A stretch of DNA of 64,000 nucleotides from Berghia stephanieae. Its lineage: Eukaryota > Mollusca > Gastropoda > Nudibranchia > Aeolidiidae. The position numbers were made by a program, and so were the translations under genes. Below are positions 12,230 to 23,689 of the stretch, piece by piece. The stretch spans positions 145,056,337 through 145,120,336 of the forward strand of contig CM067442.1 of NCBI GenBank assembly GCA_034508935.3, written 5' to 3'. Each line of letters starts with the position of its first letter. Positions within the stretch are counted from its first letter, which is position 1. The notes beneath the pieces are model-generated. The model was not told where the DNA came from. It saw only the letters and a program-made list of their open reading frames with translations, and searched no databases.

Positions 12230-13388
12230 CTGTCCCCGCGGTTTTTTTGCCATTTCAAACGCCAAAATTTGCCATAAAAAATGGTAAAATTTGCCATCAA
12301 AATAGCAAAATTTGCCAAAAATTTGCCGCTAGTTTTACAAAATTCAAACAATTAAAACAACATGTACAGTAAAAATTGACACAAATAGGGCATTTTGTAG
12401 AATATTGATGTTACAACATGTCAACATAAATTTCTGTACATTTTTAATGTTTTGAAATAATATTATAATAATAATAATAGCAATAGTAAGTAAGTAAAAA
12501 AAAAAAAGAAGGAAGTAATCAAAATATTTTATTAACTATTTAGCTTCTTAAAATATGGGAAATCAAAGTGAACAATCGCATTAAAAATTCAAAATTTGAA
12601 AAACTAATTAAGGAGAGGAAAAAAGTAACTATTAACAAGGAAAGAGAAACAAAATCCATTAAATTTGTGTATTCTCTACTTACTATCCAATTTTGAGCAT
12701 TATTATTATTGCTTTATATTTCAATATAGGCCCAATGGGTTTTTGAATGAAAAACATGGAAAAAATCATGAAAAATCAAAATCATATCATGAAAACTAAG
12801 TGCAACTTATGGCAAAAAATAAATTGCATTTCATGAAAAATATTTTAATAGAACAGATTTTGTTTACATAAATGATACATTTCTTTGAATGCAATAAAAT
12901 AAAAATAGGAATTTCCTCATGAAATATCAAATCATTTGTCAGTTAGTATTAATTGTCTCGATTGTAGATTCTTGAAATAGATAATTCTATTTTCTGTAGT
13001 AGTTATAGTTATAGTATAAACAATCATAATAAATAAAAATTTATTACCTACTAAAGTAGATAATCATTCAGAGAAATCATGTTATAAGAAGGGTGCAGCA
13101 TAATAATAGGATTAGATATAGAAAAAATAAAGGCGAAAAAAACAAAGCCTGGGATCTCCAATAGCCTGGGCGAGGCCATATAGGTGGGAGGCTAGGCCTA
13201 GACACGTTTGTCGTGCGCCAATTTAAAGTCGCCGTCTTTTCACAATTTTTAATAGCTTTTGTTGCTATTTTAAACAAGAAATCGTCAATTTCGCCTGAAA
13301 CAGGCGAAAATTGCGTCTTCTTGCGGTCAATAGGGAAATTAGCGGCCGCAAAACTGCCATTTGCGGCCGCGAAAAACTGCGGGGACAG
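12230..13388. mobile_element. TIR element with CTGTCCCCGC ends and 6-bp TSD
   Basis: The left end is CTGTCCCCGCGGTTTTT. The right end is the inverse, AAAAACTGCGGGGACAG. The element is flanked by a perfect 6-bp direct repeat ACTGTA (12224-12229 and 13389-13394). It sits exactly at the end of the CCGGAG module, consistent with insertion into that repeat. The 1,159-bp body holds degenerate AAAATTTGCC repeats near the left end and, near the right, TTTCGCCTGAAACAGGCGAA and two GCGGCCGC palindromes. No transposase is visible, so it is probably non-autonomous. Confidence 0.65.
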
Positions 13389-13530
13389 ACTGTATAAAAA
13401 AGAAAATTTAAAGCTTCCAGGATTGACTATCTCAAACTCCCTCAATCACATAGAAAATCATAAGTACAAAGAAAAACTCAAGAAAGGGAAACAATCCAGT
13501 AATCTCCATTAGTGTTTACCCCAACCGTAT

Positions 13531-13556
13531 CCTTCGTTAAGTACATAACGAAGGAC
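13531..13556. repeat. Perfect 10-bp inverted repeat with 6-bp spacer
   Basis: TCCTTCGTTA and TAACGAAGGA flank the spacer AGTACA. It lies in a locally GC-richer block (13500-13760). The function is unknown. Confidence 0.6.
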
Positions 13557-13864
13557 ACGCCCCAACCTGGGGGAGGGTGTGTTTTGTTTACAGAATGCAC
13601 CCACATTGGAGACTTTCGGCGCACAGGGGAGCCCCGGGAAGCGAGTTTTTTTGCACCCGGTTGGGAACAGGCAGGTTTAAAAATGGGTCAGGGAGGTTCC
13701 TCCATGTCTACCGTCTCACGCTGATTCGTGGAGAAAATTAATAATCACGTGACAGTACTATTTTTACGTGTCGTTTTGACACGCAAGCGGTTTATATGAA
13801 CCGTAGGGAAACTCAACTGATCAAGTTGTTGGGAACGCTGACTCCACGCGGACTCAACACAAGG

Positions 13865-14030
13865 ATTGACCACCACTAACCTCCACTTGCAACAACTGCC
13901 ACTACAGCTACTGCTGCTGCTGCTGCTACTACTACTACTAGTACTACTACTACTACTACTACTACTACAACTACTACTACTACCACTACCACCACTCCTA
14001 CTACTATCACTACTATCATTACTACTACTA

Positions 14031-14062
<32 letters not shown>

Positions 14063-14090
14063 ACTACTACTACTGTTCATACTACTACAA
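13865..14090. repeat. (CTA/CTG/CCA)n trinucleotide repeat
   Basis: A degenerate triplet array (ACTACT, CTGCTG, ACCACC) reads as Ser, Leu or Thr homopolymers in different frames. These are repeat translations, not proteins. Confidence 0.9.
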
Positions 14091-14231
14091 CTACACCGCA
14101 CCGTTTTTATGCACCTCTGTTGGCGGTGATGGTTAATTAATGAAAATGTTACTGCATACGACCATGAGGTTTAAATAATTTTAGATTGTAGTTTAGCACG
14201 CTGCTTAGTGATTACCTATGTACGTTTATAC

Positions 14232-14517
14232 AATGATAATAAATTAAAGAATATTCACAATAATTTAAAAAATCAAAGGTAAAAAGAGACATGGCACACA
14301 AATACTGATCTTAAATAAATAAAGAATTTTAGAAAATTATTATTTTTTAAACACGATAAAAAGTTTTTGAAAAAAATGATAATAAATTAAAGAATATTCA
14401 CAATAATTTAAAAAATCAAAGGTAAAAAGAGACATGGCACACAAATACTGATCTTAAATAAATAAAGAATTTTAGAAAATTATTTTTTTTAAACACGATA
14501 AAAAGTTTTTGAAAAAA
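14232..14517 (+). repeat. 143-bp tandem duplication
   Basis: The unit beginning AATGATAATAAATTAAAG at 14232 recurs at 14375. Both copies contain GACATGGCACACAAATACTG. They are almost identical apart from a small length difference in an ATT/T run, so the duplication is recent. Confidence 0.9.
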
Positions 14518-14581
14518 AAAAAAAGAAAAAAAGATGTCTTTCTCAATAAAGTAAACTTTTTAAAAAATATATGTTTACAAT

Positions 14582-14646
14582 AGGAATCGAACCCAGTACT
14601 TTCAAGGTTAAAAAGTCTGAAAGCTTGTCCACTGCGCTACGGAGCC
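14582..14646 (-). repeat. tRNA-like sequence (SINE head or tRNA pseudogene)
   Basis: Read on the minus strand, GGCTCCGTAGCGCAGTGGAC (box A region) is followed 30-40 bp later by GGGTTCGATTCC (box B). A CTTTTTAA segment sits where an anticodon loop would be. The 3' side does not supply the CGGAGCC needed to close the acceptor stem, so it is not a functional tRNA gene. Confidence 0.5.
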
Positions 14647-15690
14647 ACCTAACTGTCCATCACATTTGATAAGCTCTAAGACATTATTTTACCTTCAATG
14701 CAACTTCTATTTTCTGGTTCTATATTTCGATTTTTTTTAGTTTATTGTTATTTTTGTATAAATTTATTAACAAAAACATCCTACATATGTCACAATTTAA
14801 CTTTTGCCATGTCCGAATACAGAAACACAATATCGCTGATGAAATTGGGTGGAATGCGCATCGTGACGGAGGTGCATAAAAGATGCACCGCCGTCAACGG
14901 AGGTGCGTAAAAACACTACGTTTAAATAAAAAATTGTTGTATTTTTGCAGCAGTTATAAATTTACCAATCACAGTTGTGCAATAATTTATCACCTAAATA
15001 CAACTCAAGACAACAATAGTGTGGTCTAATTTCTATTGCTAACTTATATTTCAAACTACAGTATTATAGTATTATATCAAACAGTTTTAAAAAGTATGTT
15101 ATCTTCTCATTCTTCTTCTTCTTAACAATCAACGGTAGGCGCACATTGTGTAGTGTCGGCTTGCCAACTGCACAACCCTTTGAACCTTGAACAACGTGCG
15201 CTGACCTATGGCCTTGTCCGACCTCTCTCAAGGCTTTCCCATTGTGGCGATACTAAAAATAGTGCAGGCTGGTTGGCGAAGAGGGTTATTCTCAGATGAC
15301 GTCACAAAATGGCCCAACCTGGTGCAAAAAAAAAACAAACTCGAGGGGAAGACTACACATAAAACCCTCCACCGCACTTATGTGCAAAACGAGTAACTGA
15401 CCGCTAGTCGTTAACATTGACAGAAAAAATGCAAAATCGCCCAACATAGGCGTTCTGACTCGTCACTAAACCGATAGGCGGGCTTCGTTGAGCACCGTGA
15501 GTGACATAGCGCTGTTGTAAAGTTCCCAGAACTCAGTGAACACAGCGGTATAGTATAAGGACAGACATAAGGCTAAGGGATCGAACCCAAGCCATCACGA
15601 GGAGACGGCATAGGAAAAAGAAAAAAAGCGAGACAGCAAAGATAAAAGGAAACAGAAAGGCGATTTCATGGAGTAGACTCGGGACTTCGG
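14647..15690. other. Non-coding, slightly GC-richer stretch
   Basis: It has a small hairpin at about 14868-14898 (GACGGAGGTGCAT against ATGCACCGCCGTC). The frame at 15208-15396 (plus) begins MALSDLSQGFPIVAIL and looks more protein-like than its surroundings, but it matches nothing I recognise. It may belong to the coding-like fossil that follows. Confidence 0.35.
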
Positions 15691-15759
15691 GAAAACTAGG
15701 GTGGTCCTTAGAAGGACCGGTTGTGAGACTTTTAGGGCAGCGTGAAATTCGGACCCAGT

Positions 15760-16143
15760 GAAATTTACTTCTTGGCAGCTTTCTTGGCGGCGGGCTCAAG
15801 AATATAATCGAACCACTGGATGCAGCCCATTACCCTGATCTTTACTGGGCGACATACTACTCCATACGTGATTCTGTTACTGCGAACTTCAAAACTTCAG
15901 GTCACGACCCCCAGACGCCGAAAGACGTGATAAGACGATTTAGCAAAGTTAGTCTAACGGTTTTCGGGGTTCTGTCCGAGGAAAACAAGCGAGTCCTGAC
16001 AGCACTTGGGAGTCAACCTAGAGCTAGCAAAGAGGAAAGCACAGGAGATCACGCGGAAGCAGGTGAAGGCCAACAGATCAATCGACACTGACGACGAATC
16101 TGACGAGGATGTGCGACCTGGACCAGGGAAACGATCCAGAGTC

Positions 16144-16202
<59 letters not shown>

Positions 16203-16320
16203 ATTCAGCGAAGGCTTGAAGAACAAAGTTCGATTGATAAAAATAGTTGAAGCGCTACTGAAGTATACTTTGAACGCGGACCTCAGGGAAAGCACCTACG
16301 TCACAATAGACCGTTAGTCT
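15760..16320 (+). pseudogene. Unassigned coding-like fossil with a 53-A tract
   Basis: The plus strand shows several short protein-like stretches that are unlike the AT-rich flanks. One, from about 15775, contains GGGLKNIIEPL. One ends at 16149 with an acidic stretch followed by a basic end, GKRSRVY. After a run of 53 A residues (16148-16200) another ends at about 16316. It looks broken, with a few breaks. A retro-copied cDNA or a relic of a virus-like element are both possible. I could not name a family. Confidence 0.35.
16148..16200. repeat. Poly-A tract (53 bp)
   Basis: An uninterrupted A run begins inside a TAA codon and ends at GAATTC. It resembles a retrotransposed poly-A tail, but more coding-like sequence continues on the far side. 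Confidence 0.9.
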
Positions 16321-17258
16321 CCACAATCGCTTTAGGCACTGCTACCGTAACTGTTATGTGCGGTTAGCGATTTTAAACTTTGAATTTACTTATACTTAAT
16401 AAAAATGTGTTCTAGTTGTTCACCGACGTAATTTAAATATTATTCGTTTTCAATTTTAATACCCGTTCAACCTTCCCTGAGTTTATTTTGACTAAAAAAC
16501 TGTAAAATAAAAAGACAACGTCCGTCGGCGAGCTCGCTTTGGCTTCACCACTCCCCAACATAAAATGTGATATTAACTTAAGGATTCTTTATACCTAAAT
16601 AAAGATATACTTTTTTTTAAATACTAGTTTCTGAAATAAGTGATTTTATTTGTTTGGAATTCCGTTTTCATATAAAAACATTTGTAATCCATCGTCTCAA
16701 AATAATAATTTATCGGATCGAATGAACTCTATCAAAACTTCCAAAATTGTCGCTCGGGCTCGGGTGTTTTTAGAACTATAATAATAAAAATGTATTTCTA
16801 AATGAATTATGGTGAACACTGGACTAAATAACAATGTCTATTAATGTGGTAATTGTATATTACTGTAACGATTATTTAATAGGTATCAAGTTGGTTATTT
16901 AAAAACATTTTGGGACCCCGGTCACAACGATAAATCAGTTGCCTACTGACTGAGTGACTAATGATAAACAGCGGTGGCTGACAATTTTGTATGTTTTTGG
17001 TTTTATGCCTTTCACTTTCATGTTTTATGTAGCTTACTTGCTCGGAAAAAAAAATATTTTATCATATTACAAAAATAAAGGCTGAACATTCTTTTTATGA
17101 TTATTTATAAATTTGCGCAAAGGGATTTCTTTCGCGTAATTTTAGTTTGTTCGTGAGTGACTTGAAAAGAGTAAGGATTCCCACTACCCAACTAGTGCAT
17201 GCAAGAATCTCAACACCTTTAGTCCAAAGCCTCTTCATTATTATATACAGTAATATAC
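16321..17258. other. Non-coding AT-rich stretch
   Basis: A TTAATAAAAATG near 16400 could be a polyadenylation signal for the fossil upstream. A possible trace of the family C arm (CATCGTCTCAAAATAATAAT) lies near 16691. Nothing else was recognised. Confidence 0.4.
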
Positions 17259-17713
17259 ACATCTTTACCTATCTGATCAATTTACCTATCAACAATTTTG
17301 TAATACAATTCATATCCTTCCTTCCCTCCCCAACTCCCCTGCTTAACTCTGCGAATTTTGTGATGTTTAGACTAAAGACTAAAGAGATGCGCCTAAAAAA
17401 GACATTCCCAAAAAAATAAAGGAAGCCTACACAACCAACCGATTTTCTCGGGTTCTGTGCTAATATTAATGGGAATTTTAGATACAGAATTTGATATAGT
17501 GATACATCTTTACCAATTTACCTGTATACAATTTTGTAAACAATTCATATCCTATCTTCACTCCCCTGCTTAACTCTGCGAATTTGGTGATGTTTAGACT
17601 AAAGAGATGCGCCTAAAAAAAAAGACATTCCAAAAAATTTTTTTTTTAAAGTAGGCCTAGCATAACCAACCGATTTTCTCGGGTTCTATGCTAATATTAC
17701 TGGGAATTTTTTC
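17259..17713 (+). repeat. ~245-bp tandem duplication
   Basis: Copy 1 (17259-17481) and copy 2 (17504-17713) share ACATCTTTACC, CTGCTTAACTCTGCGAATTT, the TGATGTTTAGACTAAAGA block, GAGATGCGCCTAAAAAA and CCAACCGATTTTCTCGGGTT. Copy 2 differs by several small deletions, so it is older than the 143-bp duplication at 14232. Confidence 0.85.
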
Positions 17714-17790
17714 ATGTCTTTTTTTCATTCCCAAATTAATATAGGAAATCTATCCAACACTAAAAGAAAGTCCTGATGTTTTTTTCTTTA

Positions 17791-17799
17791 TCATTATTA

Positions 17800-17882
<83 letters not shown>

Positions 17883-17895
17883 TTGTTATTATTAT
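17791..17895. repeat. (ATT)n microsatellite
   Basis: An ATT array of about 100 bp. Confidence 0.95.
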
Positions 17896-19384
17896 TTCAA
17901 TTATATATTTCTACTCTGGAACGCACCATTCCATCACATTTCTGTTGCCAGATTATGTCATATTTTATAGTCTTTTTGCATCCACACATCACCTTGATCC
18001 ACACCCAAACACTTACAAACAACCAAAGAATATAATTAATATTAATAATAAGAATTATAATCTTTGATACAACTCTTGTCACGTCATAATTGATCAAATT
18101 CGAATTTTTAAAAATAAATTTTATGTTTTCATTGTTTGTCTCATGACAAATTTTAATGTCAAGGTTCGAAACGCTGTCCTGTGTTGTTCTCTGTCGTTTA
18201 CATAATATGAGTCACGTTTTTACAACACTTCATGTTTCTCTCCAATGTGTTGTGCATTGACGCTTTTCGAATAGCCCACTCATACTAGATACAAGCAATG
18301 GATACAAGATGGAGGGGAGTCGCACTAGCCTTATATTTCCTAGGCTTTATTTATTTATTTTTTAATTTACATTTTAAAATCCCACACTATATAGAAAGCG
18401 CGAAATAACGTAAACAACACGCTCTAATCGCATTTCAGTGTTGGTTTACCACGCGATGATAACAGTATAATTGCCTAAAATGTATAGAATATAGAATACT
18501 AATGTCAAGAGAAAAGCTGGTATATTCAATTAATCTGTACACCATTTAGCGAAAATGCCAAAATCGTATTGTCGAAGTTTTACTGTCACAGAGTAACGAT
18601 TATTCACATTTATTTTATTAAAGTTTTGTTTTAGTAAGAACTGAATTCATCTCACTCCAGATATATTTCGGTAGGCTTAGAAAAACTTTACCTTCTAATA
18701 TTAGATCATCTTTCCTTTAATAGCCTTCCCTTGAATTAATTTCAAATTAGTGAATACTTTTCGTTCTACCTTCTGTCACGTAGCCACTTATTATAAAAGC
18801 TGATAGGTCAAATCTTCTTCACTCACTTCTCTCTACGATCTATGCCCGGACAACCAGCCACTCCATTACTCACATTATATATTAAAAGATTTTTATCTTT
18901 CGGGACTTTGTGGAATATTTGATTAATTTTGATTTCCACCATCAAGACGCCTTTGTCAGTTCAATCACTGTCGAGGAAGAATCAAGCCTGAGCCCGTCGG
19001 AGGAATAACTACAACCCTTCTCAACTGGAAGTGGAATCCCACAAGTCTACCCCGCCTTATATTATATAGTCATAAGATACGTAATATCTGCATATTTCCA
19101 TTTGTAACTGTAAGCATCATTATTCATCAGAAGACTCATTTAATTAAATTTCATCTTTCTTTTTATTTCATCTTAAACAAATCGTTATTTGTTCTTCATT
19201 TTAAAGTTTCTAGTAAATTCTGGGGCCTTATTCTTCACATCTTTATTTTATACATAGTCGAGTAGCTCTTAATACTCATTTTCGACCATGACATTTACCA
19301 TCTTTAGTTTTACCAAATGGGGAAAAAAAATCTAATATCTGGGACTTTTAAATGGGAAAACATCGAACTACATCTCTACTGTGA
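17896..19384. other. Non-coding stretch with a promoter-like patch
   Basis: Around 18792-18830, TTATAAAAGCTGATAGG is followed about 30 bp later by TTCACTCACTTCTC, a TATA-plus-initiator arrangement. No gene, open frame or terminal repeat was found next to it, so this could be chance or an eroded element. Confidence 0.3.
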
Positions 19385-20083
<699 letters not shown>

Positions 20084-20387
20084 ACATCCGATGCAGAAAG
20101 TGATATCGTGCAGTAATGAGTCATTTTTTCCATATCAGCCTACTTTCAGTTGTAATATATATGTATAATGTGCTGCTTCTGAGAGATGAGTTTAATTTAT
20201 TTGGTGTCAATTAAAATGTCATTGAAAGAAGCACATTTCATTCAAACAAGCACACGTTGTCACACATGCTCTTGTTGACCTTACGGATCATGCTCATGTG
20301 TAGGCCTAATGAATTTTGACGAACTTTTCTTGGAAAACAACGAGATTCTTAATTTTTAAGATTCGCCAAGTCTAAATAATGTATAAT

Positions 20388-20441
20388 GTGAGCACTTATA
20401 TAGTGCAATGTCCACTGAACGTGCTCAACGCACTATATTAA
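20388..20441 (-). mobile_element. Tail fragment of a family A SINE
   Basis: The minus strand reads GAGCACGTTCAGTGGACATT and GCACTATATAAGTGCTC, the family A tail only. Confidence 0.5.
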
Positions 20442-20714
20442 AATTATCCGATTTATTTCTAAGAGCTATATATCTAATAGCTCGTGTTAATTTGATGTTG
20501 ATGGTTGGATTAATTAAGCCACTGTGGTAGTAACAGTAACACACTGCAAAATGTAAACATGCAGGATTCACAACACAGCAACAGCAGCGGCTGTAGTAAT
20601 AATATTGAAGTATGCAATCCACGGGTCCGATGACTCAATTGGTAAAGAACTCGCTTCCCACGCAAAAAAAAAAAAAAAATAAATAAATAAATTTTAAAAA
20701 AGACGCAAAAAACT

Positions 20715-21016
20715 TGAGCTTTTATATAGCGCAATATCCACTAAACGTGCTCAAAGCGCTTTACTAAGGGTCCCTGAACAACAGCAACACGAAACGTGTA
20801 GAACGAGACATGAAGCCTGTTAGGCGATATTACATTTTTTTTTCCAACAAAGACAACGCTGTTTACGGTCAGGTATAGCATTTTACACCTGAGTATGGTG
20901 AGAGAATCTGAGTAAAGAGCCTTTACCAAGTACTCAACTATGCATCGAGCGAGGCTTGAACCAAGGACCTTCCGATCCGAAAGCGAGTGTCATACCGCTA
21001 GACCACAGAGCCGCAC
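20715..21016 (-). mobile_element. tRNA-headed SINE, family A, complete copy
   Basis: On the minus strand it starts with GTGCGGCTCTGTGGTCTAGC (box A region) and a box B-like GGTTCAAGCC. The body carries the family blocks and ends in AAAGCGCTTTGAGC and GGATATTGCGCTATATAAAA. It immediately precedes the 43-bp minisatellite. Confidence 0.8.
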
Positions 21017-21080
21017 AAAGGGGCCGGTTAAATTGATCCCAAGTAAAGTCAAAATATCCTTACCCTCTCTGTCCACCTTT

Positions 21081-22411
21081 GGTCTTGGTCGCGATAGTTG
21101 TATTACAATACACTTCATTAATGGGTCCTGATCGTGACAGTTGCATTACAATACACTTCATTAATGGGTCCTGATCGCGATAGATGCATTACAATACACT
21201 TCATGGGTCTTGATCGTGATAGATGCATTACAATACACTTCATTAATGGGTCTTGATCGTGATAGATGCATTACAATACACTTCATTAATGGGTCTTGAT
21301 CGTGATAGATGCATTACAATACACTTCATTAATGGGTCTTGATCGTGATAGTTGCATTATAATACACTTCATTAATGCGTCTTGATCGCGATAGATGCAT
21401 TACAATACACTTCATTAATGGGTCTTGATCGTGATAGATGCATTACAATACACTTCATTAATGGGTCTTGATCGTGATAGATGCATTACAATACACTTCA
21501 TTAATGGGTTCTAATCGTGACAGTTGCATTACAATACACTTCATTAATGGGTCCTGATCGCGATAGATGCATTACAATACACTTCATTAATGGGTCTTGA
21601 TCGTGATAGATGCATTACAATACACTTCATTAATGGGTCTTGATCGTGATAGATGCATTACAATACACTTCATTAATGGGTCTTGATCGTGATAGATGCA
21701 TTACAATACACTTCATTAATGGGTCTTGATCGTGATAGATGCATTACAATACACTTCATTAATGGGTCTTGATCGTGATAGATGCATTACAATACACTTC
21801 ATTAATGGGTCTTGATCGTGATAGTTGCATTATAATACACTTCATTAATGCGTCTTGATCGCGATAGATGCATTACAATACACTTCATTAATGGGTCTTG
21901 ATCGTGATAGATGCATTACAATACACTTCATTAATGGGTCTTGATCGTGATAGATGCATTACAATACACTTCATTAATGGGTCTTGATCGTGGTAGATGC
22001 ATTACAATACACTTCATTAATGGGTCTTGATCGTGATAGATGCATTACAATACACTTCATTAATGGGTCTTGATCGTGATAGTTGCATTATAATACACTT
22101 CATTAATGGGTCTTGATCGTGACAGATGCATTACAATACACTTCATTAATGGGTCTTGATCGTGATAGATGCATTACAATACACTTCATTAATGGGTCTT
22201 GATCGCGATAGTTGTATTTCAATACACTTCATTAATGGGTTCTAATCGTGATAGTTGCATTATAATACACTTCATTAATGGGTCTTGATCGCGATAGTTG
22301 TATTTCAATACACTTCATTTAGTATGGGTCTTGGTTGTGATAGTTGTATTTCAATACACTTCATTCATGGGTTCTAATCGCGATCGTTGTATTAAAATAC
22401 TCTTCATTAAT
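21081..22411 (+). repeat. 43-bp minisatellite array (~31 units)
   Basis: The unit begins GGGTCTTGATCGTGATAGAT and continues GCATTACAATACACTTCATT then AAT. Unit starts at 21123 and 21166 show the 43-bp step; a few units are 4 bp shorter or longer. A variant unit with AATGCGTCTTGATCGCGATA occurs at about 21374 and again 473 bp later, which is exactly 11 units. The array therefore contains an 11-unit duplication. Confidence 0.95.
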
Positions 22412-22741
22412 GGGTCCTGATTGTGGTAGTTGTACTTTACCACACCACACTTCAGTCATGGGTCCTGATAGCAATGTTGTACTTTACCACACCACACTTC
22501 AGTCATGGGTCCTGATAGCAATGTTGTACTTTACCACACCACACTTCAGTCATGGGTCCTGATAGCAATGTTGTACTTTACCACACCACACTTCAGTCAT
22601 GGGTCCTGATAGCAATGTTGTACTTTACCACACCACACTTCAGTCATGGGTCCTGATAGCAATGTTGTACTTTACCACACCACACTTCAGTCATGGGTCC
22701 TGATAGCAATGTTGTACACACGTATTACACTACACTTCATT
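22412..22741 (+). repeat. 47-bp array derived from the 43-bp unit (~7 units)
   Basis: Units begin GGGTCCTGATAGCAATGTTG and continue TACTTTACCACACCACACTT then CAGTCAT. Starts at 22460, 22507 and 22554 show the 47-bp step and near-perfect identity. Similarity to the neighbouring unit (GGGTC.TGAT, GTTGTA.T, ACACTTCA) shows common origin followed by separate homogenisation. Confidence 0.93.
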
Positions 22742-23100
22742 CAAGGTCCTGATCACGATTTTTGTAAGCACACCACATGATACTGCCACAGCATCTGACA
22801 TGTATACAACACAACACTTTATTAAAGGGTCTTGCTCGTGACAGCTCAGTTTGTAGAGCACTAAAATAAAGAGCAAAGAGACTCGAATTGATCCAGGGAG
22901 CAGTCAAAATTTTTTCAAAGACCTTTTTGTCCACTGTTAGTCGACAGGATTCGTGGGTAATTAAAAAAAAAAAAAATCTTTGGCAATGAACTAGCGTAAA
23001 CAGTTGCTATTGTCCTTTAAATCTTGACAGAAACCGAAATAAACCCCGGCTTCCTGGGTCTTATGGCTCTAACTCTAAAGAAACTTCTTATCTCCCATCA
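22742..23100. other. Minisatellite flank with tRNA-like trace
   Basis: GACAGCTCAGTTTGTAGAGC at about 22838 is box A-like. The stretch TTGATCCAGGGAGCAGTCAAA and TTTTTGTCCACTGTTAG, in the region 22889-22940, resembles the left flank of the array at about 21033-21085, so the minisatellite is bracketed by related sequence. Confidence 0.5.
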
Positions 23101-23102
23101 TA

Positions 23103-23237
23103 TAACACTACGATTACCATTACCACGGGGACGTTATTACACTACGATTACCATTACCACGGGGACGTTATTACACTACGATTACCATTACCACGGGGAC
23201 GTTATTACACTACGATTACCATTACCACGGGGACGTT
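23103..23237 (+). repeat. 34-bp tandem repeat (4 units)
   Basis: CACTACGATTACCATTACCA then CGGGGACGTTATTA is repeated four times with almost no change. Confidence 0.95.
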
Positions 23238-23430
23238 CAAGTCACCGAACGCGAAACCATGCTGTTGCTGTTTGACTTCAGACTCGTCTCCACTCAGAGC
23301 GCATTAAATTTAAATGGGCAAAGCCACCTGCCCCACTGAAGGAAGAAAGGATGACGGTAGACATGTTCTAGACCTTGCTTGATCTGTTGGCAGCCAGCCA
23401 GTCTCATTAATCTCACATTCACATTATTTC

Positions 23431-23686
23431 GGCCCGGAAGGTCCAGGGTTTGTGTCATGCTTTGAGCAGCACATAGTTGAGTCTTTGCTCACATTCTCTC
23501 ACAATACCTAGTAACCCAGGTGTAAAATGTGTATCTGGCTGTGAACAGCATTGTCTCTGTCAGAAAAAAAATGTAATATCGCTTAACATCATGTCTCATT
23601 CTACACGTTGTGTTGCTGCTGGCAAGGGCCCCCTTGTAAAGCCCTTTGAGCATGTTTAGTAGACATTGCACTATATAAAAGCTCAC
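23431..23686 (+). mobile_element. Family A SINE, diverged head
   Basis: CGGAAGGTCCAGGGTTTG is an eroded head. The body GCACATAGTTGAGTCTTTG, TAATATCGCTTAACA and tail AAGCCCTTTGAGC..ACATTGCACTATATAAAA are clear. Confidence 0.7.
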
Positions 23687-23689
23687 GTT

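Noticed and set aside
14582-14646. tRNA gene.
   Set aside because: Boxes A and B are present, but the acceptor stem cannot close and the anticodon loop has an extra base.
15690-15800. A minus-strand histone-like end (EPAAKKAAKK and stop) followed by a GGTCCT-TCTA-AGGACC hairpin resembling a histone 3' stem-loop.
   Set aside because: Only the last nine residues look like H1. Nothing histone-like precedes them, and the opposite strand has a longer protein-like stretch over the same bases. Probably chance.
18240-19030. Solo LTR or promoter around a TATA-like TTATAAAAG and an initiator-like TTCACTCACTTCTC.
   Set aside because: No matching terminal repeats, flanking duplication or adjacent coding sequence was found.
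21081-22741. Regular repeat array, CRISPR-like at first glance.
   Set aside because: Units are directly adjacent with no unique spacers, and the genome is animal. It is a minisatellite.
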